Of a DNA stretch of 54,856 nucleotides, positions 43,644 through 51,239 are shown piece by piece. Under the pieces are notes generated by a model that saw only the letters and a list, made by a program, of their open reading frames with translations, had not been told where the DNA came from and made no database searches. A program made the position numbers and the translations under genes. Source of the DNA: Planctomycetota bacterium (GTDB taxonomy: Bacteria > Planctomycetota > Phycisphaerae > WQYP01); assembly GCA_021800165.1 (NCBI GenBank), contig JAJYZF010000022.1:1-54856 (forward strand), given 5' to 3'. Positions within the stretch are counted from its first letter, which is position 1. Every line of letters starts with the position of its first letter.

Positions 43644-44336
43644 TTGTTTCAATCCAGTCTGCCATTACCCACCAATGCCCAAGTCTGGATCGACTTCGAC
43701 GGCACGATTTCTCGGGAAGATGTCTTGGATGAATTGGTCAACCGATTCTCCTGCAATGATTCGTGGAAACTCGTCGAAGAACGCTGGCGCGCCGGCTTGA
43801 TTGGCTCGGAGGAATGTTTGCGCAGTGAATTTCGACTGCTGCGGGTGGAATCCGCGGAACTCGCGAGCTTTTTAGACCAGATTCATCTGGATCCCGGCCT
43901 GAAGCCACTGCTCGATATCCTTGCGCAGTATAGTGTTCCCGTGGCTATCCTCAGCGACGGCATTGAAGCATTTATCCGCCGTATTCTCAACCGCCATGGT
44001 CTGGGACATCTGACCATTCGGGCCAACCGGGTGCGCCAGCATGGAGATAGACTGCAGTTCATTTGCCCCCATCGCCACGCGCAATGTGCCGCCGCGGCGG
44101 CCCATTGCAAGTGTAATTCGGCCAAGTTACTGGCCCAACCGCATCGCCGGTCCATCTACATTGGTGATGGCCGCAGCGATTTATGCCCCGCTCGCCAGGC
44201 GGATATGGTTTTTGCCAAAGGTGCATTGGCCCGGTCGTTATTAGCAGAACATGTGCCGTATATTCCCTATTCCGGCCTGACCGACGTTACCATGGCCCTA
44301 TCCAATGCCTGGATGACCAAGGCGGCGGTGGTTTAG
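43644..44336 (+). CDS. HAD-IB phosphatase, MtnX-like
   Basis: 230 residues starting at a TTG (43644) with a GCGAGG site upstream; no ATG is available early. Motif I is WIDFDGTISREDVLDELV, and SDGIEAFIRRIL is motif II; YIGDGRSDLCPARQADMVFAKGAL is the motif III-IV region. It resembles MtnX, the phosphatase of the methionine salvage pathway, but no other mtn genes are nearby, so another small phosphate ester is possible. It precedes the M20 peptidase operon by 124 bp. Confidence 0.75.
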   Translation: MFQSSLPLPTNAQVWIDFDGTISREDVLDELVNRFSCNDSWKLVEERWRAGLIGSEECLRSEFRLLRVESAELASFLDQIHLDPGLKPLLDILAQYSVPVAILSDGIEAFIRRILNRHGLGHLTIRANRVRQHGDRLQFICPHRHAQCAAAAAHCKCNSAKLLAQPHRRSIYIGDGRSDLCPARQADMVFAKGALARSLLAEHVPYIPYSGLTDVTMALSNAWMTKAAVV

Positions 44337-44460
44337 CCGCATTGGGTACCATCGCAACCCCAAACGTGGACCAAGTTGATCCGTGTTCAACGATAGAGCC
44401 GGCTTCATGGCCCCCATGCCACCAAAAATCCGGCCCTTTTCGGAGTCCTAGCTTCACACC

Positions 44461-45771
44461 ATGTCGCAGCCAACCATCCCAACCCAACCACAATCCATCC
44501 AGCGCCCCGCAGGCGGTGTGGAACAGGCCATAGCGGCAAGCCGGGGTGAGATGAAGTCTCTCCTTTGCTCCCTGATTGCGGAAAAAAGTCTTAGCGGACA
44601 CGAACAGGGCTTGGTGCAATTGACCAGGCAATGGGCCAACGAGCATTGCTTTACCACGGATATGTGGCAAACGACCGATGAAACCGCGGCTGCATATCCC
44701 CAAGGGCAAGCCCGGCATATTTCCTTGGCCAACCGCCCCACACTGGTCCTCGGCTTGCCTTGTGATCGCGCCGCCCAGCCAGCCCTTATCTTTAACGCCC
44801 ATTCCGATGTCGTAGACGCTCCCGCACCGGAGCGATGGAAATTTAAGCCGTGGACGGCGACGGTAAGCGAGGATCGAATTTATGGCCGCGGAGCCTGTGA
44901 TGTAAAAGGTCCGCTTGTTAGTGCCCTATGGGCTATGCAGGCGGTGCACCAAACAATAGATGGGCCGGCCCCTGCGCCGGTGCTCCTGGAGTTGGTTCCC
45001 GGCGAAGAAGATGCGGTGGGTCTGGGCACACTTACCAGTGTGCTGCGTGGCTATCAGGCCGATGCGTCCATCGTACTTGAGCCTACAGAATGTCTGCCCC
45101 GGCCGGCTTCACGCGGCGGCCTGCGCTTTGAGATCGCGGTTTTTGGAAAAGCAGTCCATGGCACAGTCAAATGGTTGGGTGAGGATGCCATCGCCGCCAC
45201 TCGGAAAGTACTTGATGCCCTGGAACAGATGGAACGCGACTATGGCGGTATTTCGCCCGATCCGTTATTTTCGGATTATCCCATAGCCCGCCCCATTACC
45301 GTGGATTTTATCCATGGCGGCCGGTGGCAGGGAATGGTAGCTGATGAGTGCCGTTGTGCGGGATATTTCGAGATACTGCCCGGAGATGGTATCGATTTTT
45401 GCCAAAACCAATTTCGTAATGATCTGCGGCGTAAACTCTCCGCCAATGGAGTCCCGATCAATTCCGTAACCGTGGAATTCACAGAAACCTATCGTGGCCA
45501 TCGGACGCCGCTGGAAGCCCAGATCTGCCGACTGGCCGAAAAAGCGGTAGCGGAATCGCCCGCCCATACGCAATGGAGTGGATGGAAAGCCTTTAATTCC
45601 GGCTGCGAAGCCGGTTTGCGGGCCAGCTTGCATGATACTCCGACGCTCGTCTGGGGGCCAGGCAGTCTGGCCCAGGCTCACGCCGCCGACGAATTTGTGA
45701 ATTTTAATGATGTGGAAAGGGTTGCCGTTATGTTTGCCCGGACCATTGCCGAATGGTTACGTTTACGGTAA
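44461..45771 (+). CDS. M20-family metallopeptidase/deacylase (ArgE/DapE-like)
   Basis: 436 residues. Metal-binding motifs: NAHSDVVDAP (His, Asp), GACDVKGPL (bridging Asp), GEEDAVGLG (catalytic Glu pair), VLEPTECL and a late LVWGPGSLAQAHAADEFV (His). The first 30 residues are extra. M20 enzymes cleave N-acyl or peptide bonds, for example N-acetylornithine. The aminotransferase gene starts 9 bp after the stop, so they are one operon. The substrate is unknown; the neighbours suggest a small-molecule pathway, not arginine synthesis. Confidence 0.85.
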   Translation: MSQPTIPTQPQSIQRPAGGVEQAIAASRGEMKSLLCSLIAEKSLSGHEQGLVQLTRQWANEHCFTTDMWQTTDETAAAYPQGQARHISLANRPTLVLGLPCDRAAQPALIFNAHSDVVDAPAPERWKFKPWTATVSEDRIYGRGACDVKGPLVSALWAMQAVHQTIDGPAPAPVLLELVPGEEDAVGLGTLTSVLRGYQADASIVLEPTECLPRPASRGGLRFEIAVFGKAVHGTVKWLGEDAIAATRKVLDALEQMERDYGGISPDPLFSDYPIARPITVDFIHGGRWQGMVADECRCAGYFEILPGDGIDFCQNQFRNDLRRKLSANGVPINSVTVEFTETYRGHRTPLEAQICRLAEKAVAESPAHTQWSGWKAFNSGCEAGLRASLHDTPTLVWGPGSLAQAHAADEFVNFNDVERVAVMFARTIAEWLRLR

Positions 45772-45780
45772 GAAATAGTG

Positions 45781-47142
45781 ATGATCAAAACACGACAGCT
45801 TCAGCCCAAACTCGGCCTGCCCGGCCAAGACCAGGCGCCGACCTCCCAAAAATTGTTTCAACAGGCCAAGACGGTTCTGGCGGGGGGAATTTCCAGTTCC
45901 GCCCGGGCTACCACCACCGGGAATCTACCTTATCCGCTGTACCTTACACGGGGGTGCGGATCGCGCGTCTGGGATGCTGACGGCCATGAATACATCGATT
46001 ATCTTCTCAGCTACGGAGCCGTTATCCTGGGCCACGCCAATACAGAGATCACCGCTGCCGTGACCGATCAACTCCAACGTGGCACCATGTTCGGCACCTG
46101 CAACACGGTGGAAGTCGAGCTTGCCGGCCAAATTCGCTCCATGGTGCCGGGTGCAGATTTGGTGCGCTTTGCCAGTTCCGGTTCGGAAGCAATTTGCGGC
46201 GCAATTCGGGCGGCCCGCGGATTCACCGGTAAAAGCAAAATCCTTAAATTTGAAGGTCATTATCATGGCTGGGTCGATGTGCTGGCGATCAGTAACCGCC
46301 CGAATCTTGAGGAAGCCGGGGCCCTTACATCCCCGGCATCACATCCGCATTCCCGGGGCATCCCGCAAGGCGTGGTTGACGATGTCATCATTGCTCCGTG
46401 GAACGAATTGGAAATTCTTAAAGCCATTTTACAGCGGCACGGGGACAAGCTGGCCGCGATGATTTTAGAACCGATGGTAGCCAACAATGCCTGCATTATG
46501 CCCCAGCCGGGCTTTCTGGAATGGATTCGCCAGGAGTGCAGCCGCCGCAACATCGTGTTGATTTTTGATGAAATCGTGACCGGTTTTCGTGTGGCACCGG
46601 GGGGGGCTGCTCAATTTCTTAAAATTGTGCCCGATATGGCCGTCTTCAGTAAGGCCATCGGAGGAGGATTTCCCATAAGTGCCTTTACCGGCCGCCGCGA
46701 TATTATGGAATTGGTGGCCGCCAATATCAGCAAGCACGGAGGCACCTACAACGGCAACCCGTTGTGTGCCGCGGCCGCACTGGCTACACTCAGAAAGTTA
46801 AACCAACCTGGCGTGTTGGAGGCCATCGACGCCCACGGACGTCTCTTAATGGACGCCATCCATCGCGCCGCCCACGACCGCCGGATTCCGTGCGTCGTGC
46901 AAGGGGTAGGAACCATGTTTCAAGTGATTTTTGGCACCGATGGCCGACCGCTGCGGCACTACCGTGATTTGCTCAAGGTGGATACACGCACATTTGCCGC
47001 ATTCCGCCAAAGTCTGCTGGAACATGGCGTGCATATCAACAATTCAGGGTCGGCGTGCTGGTTTGTATCGGCGGCCCACTGCCAGGAAGATGGCAAATTG
47101 GCCGAGCAAGCGATTCAAGCGGCCATGCAGTCGATAAGCTAA
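45781..47142 (+). CDS. Class III PLP aminotransferase, glutamate-1-semialdehyde aminomutase-like
   Basis: 453 residues from the ATG at 45781 (a GTG 3 bases earlier is in frame). HemL-like sequence throughout: AKTVLAGGISSSARAT, RFASSGSEAICGAIRAARGFTG, FEGHYHGWVD, LIFDEIVTGFR and VFSKAIGGGFPISAF with the PLP Lys. Typical HemL begins near 420-430 residues and sits in tetrapyrrole gene neighbourhoods; here it lies between an M20 peptidase and a PaaK-like enzyme, so it is more likely a pathway-specific aminotransferase than the housekeeping HemL. It may still be HemL. Confidence 0.88.
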   Translation: MIKTRQLQPKLGLPGQDQAPTSQKLFQQAKTVLAGGISSSARATTTGNLPYPLYLTRGCGSRVWDADGHEYIDYLLSYGAVILGHANTEITAAVTDQLQRGTMFGTCNTVEVELAGQIRSMVPGADLVRFASSGSEAICGAIRAARGFTGKSKILKFEGHYHGWVDVLAISNRPNLEEAGALTSPASHPHSRGIPQGVVDDVIIAPWNELEILKAILQRHGDKLAAMILEPMVANNACIMPQPGFLEWIRQECSRRNIVLIFDEIVTGFRVAPGGAAQFLKIVPDMAVFSKAIGGGFPISAFTGRRDIMELVAANISKHGGTYNGNPLCAAAALATLRKLNQPGVLEAIDAHGRLLMDAIHRAAHDRRIPCVVQGVGTMFQVIFGTDGRPLRHYRDLLKVDTRTFAAFRQSLLEHGVHINNSGSACWFVSAAHCQEDGKLAEQAIQAAMQSIS

Positions 47143-47162
47143 CAAAGAAGGAAGTATTGAAA

Positions 47163-48539
47163 ATGCTGATTCGCCTGGCGGACTCAATTGCGGGGAAGTT
47201 GTCCCCCGGCACGCTGGCTGATCTTTATCAGCGCGTGCCGGAAGGGATTTTGCGCCGCGTGCGGCAGCAGCGCTTTCGCCAGACAGTCCGCTGGGCAGCC
47301 CAGCACTCCGCTTTTTATCGCAACGCTTTTCGCCAGCACGGTATTGACGCCGACCGGGTACGAGTTCCCTCCGACTTGGGTAATTTTTATACCACCCCCG
47401 ATGATGTAATCGCCAATCCGGAAAGTTTTATTTGCAGGCCGCCATCCATTGTCTTTGAATCGTCCGGCACCAGCGGAAAAAACAAGCAGATCTATTACGA
47501 CCACGCCGAACTCCAGGCTATGGCGCAGGTGGATGCGGCCGGCCTGCGGTTAATGGGCCTCACCCCGCAGGACCGGGTGGCCAATGCCTTCGATTTTTGC
47601 ATGTGGATTCCCGGCATGATTACGCATAACAGCCTGATGGCCGCGGGCAATTTTTCCATGGCCTTCGGCAAGGTGGACCCGGTGGAAGTATATCGACGCC
47701 TGAAACAGTATCGGTTTAGCGTGGTGATGGGAGAGCCGACCTGGCTGATCCGCCTGACCGAATTGGCCGAAAAACATGGCTCCGTTCCGCTGAAATTATT
47801 TATCGGCGGTGCGGAAGAAATGCCCGCCGAAGCCATACCTTGGATGCGACAGGTCTGGCAGGGAGTGAAGGTTAAAATGTGCTACGGCAGCGTGGAGCTT
47901 GGATCCGCGCTGGGCTATCAACCCTGTGATGCCTTTAATGGCTATCATACCGATGACCTTAGCTTCACCTGTGAGATTATTGAACCCGATGCCGAAGGTT
48001 TCGGCGAAATGGTCTTTACCACGCTGTTGCGCCGCGTGATGCCCTTAATTCGCTATCGCACCCGTGACGTAACCAAGATCATGACGAAAGCATGCGCCTG
48101 TGGCAAACGCGGGCTGTGCATCAGTCGCTTTCGCGGCCGCCGGGATGAAATGATCGTCGCCAGCGGTGGCAATCTTTATCCACTGATGTTTTCCAACATT
48201 CTCGAGCATGTACCGGGCCTTTCTGGCGACTGGCAGGTTCTTTTCAAATTGGAAAATATCCGGGAAATCATGGAAATTCACTTGGAAAGCGCCCGCACCG
48301 ACCACGACGAAATCCGCCGCCAGGTGCACTCGTCCGCTGCTCAAGAGTATCCTGATCTGATGAAAAATCTGGCCATCGGTATTTTCGACATGCGTATTGT
48401 TATTCATCAGGACGGCGAATTGCGCGTCCAACGCAAACTCAAACGGTTGATCGACCTGCGCTATCCAACCGCGGCGAAGGGTGTTGCCGCGACGGACAAT
48501 GGCCAGGCCGTCGGCGAGGAGTCCGTCATTCATGCGTAA
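47163..48539 (+). CDS. PaaK-like adenylate-forming enzyme (phenylacetate-CoA ligase family)
   Basis: 458 residues from the ATG at 47163 (AAGGAAG upstream), 20 bp after the aminotransferase stop. The AMP-binding P-loop is FESSGTSGKNKQ, with CYGSVELG later and the RYRTRDVTKIM and RGRRDEM segments near the hinge, matching PaaK/LuxE-type enzymes that activate carboxylates as acyl-adenylates. The CACGK Cys cluster near 320 is common in PaaK relatives. Its product could go to CoA, protein or an amine. The substrate is not readable. Confidence 0.85.
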   Translation: MLIRLADSIAGKLSPGTLADLYQRVPEGILRRVRQQRFRQTVRWAAQHSAFYRNAFRQHGIDADRVRVPSDLGNFYTTPDDVIANPESFICRPPSIVFESSGTSGKNKQIYYDHAELQAMAQVDAAGLRLMGLTPQDRVANAFDFCMWIPGMITHNSLMAAGNFSMAFGKVDPVEVYRRLKQYRFSVVMGEPTWLIRLTELAEKHGSVPLKLFIGGAEEMPAEAIPWMRQVWQGVKVKMCYGSVELGSALGYQPCDAFNGYHTDDLSFTCEIIEPDAEGFGEMVFTTLLRRVMPLIRYRTRDVTKIMTKACACGKRGLCISRFRGRRDEMIVASGGNLYPLMFSNILEHVPGLSGDWQVLFKLENIREIMEIHLESARTDHDEIRRQVHSSAAQEYPDLMKNLAIGIFDMRIVIHQDGELRVQRKLKRLIDLRYPTAAKGVAATDNGQAVGEESVIHA

Positions 48540-49272
48540 AGCGCCCCATCATCGCCTCCTCATTATCGGTGACAGCATATCGCTGGGGGTGGAAGAACTG
48601 CGTATTTCAGAAATTGTCGCCCGGGTTCCAACCTGCTATGTCGATCTACTGCGGGAAAATCTGCCTGCGACGGAAATTCTAGTGGATGCCGATATCCATC
48701 GCACCACCACCGCCGCGCTGACGGTCATTGATGCACTTTTAGCCCAGCACCGACCGTGCGTGGTATTGCTGATGCTGGGCGGAAATGATGCCGATGTGGA
48801 ATGGAAACGTTTTATCATCAGTGATGGCCGAATCGTGCGTAACCGCCTTTCCGTGGCGCAGTGCTCTGCCAATCTGGAAATCCTGGCACGAAAAGTTTTA
48901 GCGGCCGGAGCGTTCCCCATTCTTACCGATATGCCCAACCATGATCTGGCCCTGCGCGGCCCATACTTATCCGAGCTTTCCGGGAAAAACGTGGCCGCCC
49001 TGATCGCGGGCAATGGAGGCCAGCAGCGGTCCGATCGCGGACTGGAGGAATACCGCCAGGCCGCGGCCCGGGCCGCCAAGCACACCGGCAGCGCGTTTGT
49101 TGATTATGGCGCGGCCCTGCACCGCTTTCCGTCGGCCCAGGTGATCGGCCGGGATGGTGTGCATCCCAATTCCAAAGCTCATCAAATTATCGCCAATGAA
49201 CTCCTGCCGACGTTGCGTACCGCTTTGCAACACTGCGGCGAGCATCATGTACCCACCGCCCGCGTGAGTTGA
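48532..49272 (+). CDS. SGNH/GDSL-family hydrolase
   Basis: 246 residues from the ATG at 48532, which overlaps the end of the PaaK-like gene by 8 bp and has an AGGAG site. Block I is IGDSISLG, block III GGNDADV, and block V DGVHPN (catalytic Asp/His). SGNH hydrolases remove or transfer acyl groups on sugars, lipids or peptides. No signal peptide is visible, so it acts in the cytoplasm, perhaps on an intermediate of this operon. Confidence 0.88.
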   Translation: MRKAPHHRLLIIGDSISLGVEELRISEIVARVPTCYVDLLRENLPATEILVDADIHRTTTAALTVIDALLAQHRPCVVLLMLGGNDADVEWKRFIISDGRIVRNRLSVAQCSANLEILARKVLAAGAFPILTDMPNHDLALRGPYLSELSGKNVAALIAGNGGQQRSDRGLEEYRQAAARAAKHTGSAFVDYGAALHRFPSAQVIGRDGVHPNSKAHQIIANELLPTLRTALQHCGEHHVPTARVS

Positions 49273-49286
49273 CGCAAGGATTAGCG

Positions 49287-50510
49287 ATGAACCCACCCGC
49301 CCATGGCACACCGGATGTGAATGACGCCGAGCGGCGGGAACTCGCCGCCGTGCTCGGCCGGGATACGTGCTTACCGCGTATCTGGCTGGTACATGACTGG
49401 CTTACCGGAATGCGCGGCGGCGAACGGGTGCTTTTGCAACTGGTACGGCTCTTTCCACAGGCTAAAATCGCCACCCTCTTTTATCATCCCGGTCGCACCA
49501 ATGCGGAAATTGAAAGCCGCATCGCCGCCGTTTCCTTTCTGCAGAATTTCCCGCGGATCGACCGCCATTATCGTCGGCTTTTACCGCTGATGTTCCCGGC
49601 GATACACAGTGTGGAATTAACACCGTGCGATCTGGTGATCAGCACCAGTCATTGTGTGGCCAAGAATATCGGTGTGCCGCATGGTGCCAGACATTTGTGC
49701 CATTGCTTCACACCCATGCGCTACATCTGGGATCTGCGGGACAACTACCTGCTGGCCCAGCCGCACGAAGGTTTAAAAATTGCCCTGGATCTCGCCGGTC
49801 CGCTGCTGCGCCAATGGGATCTGGCCGGCAACGAAGGCGTAGACCGTTTCGTCGGCACGTGTCGGAATGTCTGTCGGCGCATCGAACGTTGCTACCACCG
49901 CCCCGCCAACCCGATATATTCACCGATTGACGATGATTTCTTCCGGCCTTGCCAGCAACCACCAGACGACTTCTATCTCGTCGTTTCCGCATTGGTACCT
50001 TACAAACGCGTGGATCTGGCCGTGCGGGCCTTTGCCTCCGGCCCCAAAAACCGCCGTCTGATCATCATCGGAACCGGCCCGGAACTGCCGGGTCTAAAAC
50101 GCCTGGCCGGCAACTCCCTAGATCGGCAGATCCAATTCCTGCACTGGCAGGACGACGCCTCTGTCCGCTGGCATTACCAGCATTGCCAAGCCCTGATTTT
50201 TCCCGGCGAAGAAGATTTTGGTTTAACCCCGCTGGAAGTGCAGGCCTGCGGACGCCCTGTTATCGCCTATGACCGCGGCGGAATCCTGGAAACCGCAATT
50301 CCCGTGCAGGCCGATGGTTCAAACACATCGCCAGCCGGCGCAATTTTCTTTTCAGCCCCAACCGTTGAAAGTCTTGCCGCGGCCATAGACCGCTATGAAG
50401 CCGTGCGGTCCCAATTCAAGCCCGCGGCCCTGCGGGCCAATGCCGGCCGCTTTAACATTGCCCGGTTCCGCCGGGAAATATGCCGCGTGTCCGGCGAATT
50501 GTTATCGTAA
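49287..50510 (+). CDS. GT4-family glycosyltransferase
   Basis: 407 residues from the ATG at 49287, 14 bp after the SGNH stop (AAGGA site). The N-terminal domain has WLVHDWLTGMRGGERVL, and the C-terminal GT-B domain has LVVSALVPYKRVDLAVRAF, RLIIIGTGPELPGLKRLA and the donor-binding EEDFGLTPLEVQACGRP (EX7E). It is a retaining glycosyltransferase of the WbaZ/mannosyl type, often for cell-surface polysaccharides. It is the last gene of the five-gene run. Confidence 0.9.
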   Translation: MNPPAHGTPDVNDAERRELAAVLGRDTCLPRIWLVHDWLTGMRGGERVLLQLVRLFPQAKIATLFYHPGRTNAEIESRIAAVSFLQNFPRIDRHYRRLLPLMFPAIHSVELTPCDLVISTSHCVAKNIGVPHGARHLCHCFTPMRYIWDLRDNYLLAQPHEGLKIALDLAGPLLRQWDLAGNEGVDRFVGTCRNVCRRIERCYHRPANPIYSPIDDDFFRPCQQPPDDFYLVVSALVPYKRVDLAVRAFASGPKNRRLIIIGTGPELPGLKRLAGNSLDRQIQFLHWQDDASVRWHYQHCQALIFPGEEDFGLTPLEVQACGRPVIAYDRGGILETAIPVQADGSNTSPAGAIFFSAPTVESLAAAIDRYEAVRSQFKPAALRANAGRFNIARFRREICRVSGELLS

Positions 50511-50523
50511 AAAGCCGGACCGT

Positions 50524-51171
50524 TCAGGGCGTAGGCTCCGCGATCTGGCCCAAATTCATGCGAAACGAAAGTTGTTCAAGCTGCAACGCCAAGTCGACAC
50601 TCTGCACATAGATGTCGGGCGGAACCGCCAGGGATACCGCCGCGAAATTCAGAATTCCGCGGACCTTGGCCGCCACCAGCATATCCGCCACCTGCTGGGC
50701 TGACTCGGGTGGAACGGCAATCATCGCCATTCTGATTTGCAGCGTTTCCACCGCATGGGCAATGGCCCCCACAGGTTGGATGTCCAGGTCTCCAAAACGG
50801 CGGCCATGTTTGGCCGGATCCGCATCAAATACCGCCGCCAGACGAAAACCTTTCCGTAAAAATCCACGATATGTCATCAGTGCCCGGCCCAAATTCCCAG
50901 CCCCCACCAAAAGCACATTCCAGGTTTTATCCGTGCCCAGAATTTTGCGCAATTCCCGGATCATGTCCTCCACGCGATAGCCAACACCCGGATGGCCAAA
51001 CTGTCCAAAATACGCCAGATCCTTACGGACTTGAGCATCGCTGTAACCCAGGGCCTGACCCAGTTGCTTACTGGAGATCGTGCGCTGCTGCAAAGCGTGA
51101 ATGGCCTCCAGGTGCCGCAGATAAATACTCAGTCGATGCACCGCCGGATTAGGAATTTCATCATGACGCAT
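50524..51171 (-). CDS. rex: Redox-sensing transcriptional repressor Rex
   Basis: 215 residues from the ATG at 51171 (GGAG site). The N-terminal winged helix (AVHRLSIYLRHLEAI, SSKQLGQALGYSDAQVRKDLAYFGQFGHPGVGY) binds DNA, and the Rossmann domain has VLLVGAGNLGRALMTY. Rex senses the NADH/NAD+ ratio and represses fermentative and respiratory genes. All parts are present. It lies 68 bp after ftsK on the same strand and no Rex operator (TTGTGAA-N4-TTCACAA type) was noticed in the window. Confidence 0.95.
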   Translation of the reverse strand: MRHDEIPNPAVHRLSIYLRHLEAIHALQQRTISSKQLGQALGYSDAQVRKDLAYFGQFGHPGVGYRVEDMIRELRKILGTDKTWNVLLVGAGNLGRALMTYRGFLRKGFRLAAVFDADPAKHGRRFGDLDIQPVGAIAHAVETLQIRMAMIAVPPESAQQVADMLVAAKVRGILNFAAVSLAVPPDIYVQSVDLALQLEQLSFRMNLGQIAEPTP

Positions 51172-51239
51172 AATGCTGTTCTCCGCCCCTGAGCCTGGCT
51201 TGCCGCCGCCATGCACGGACGCAAAAATGTGCAAACACC

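Noticed and set aside
45781..47142. Naming the aminotransferase hemL outright
   Set aside because: The similarity is strong, but the operon context does not fit tetrapyrrole synthesis, so only family membership is claimed.
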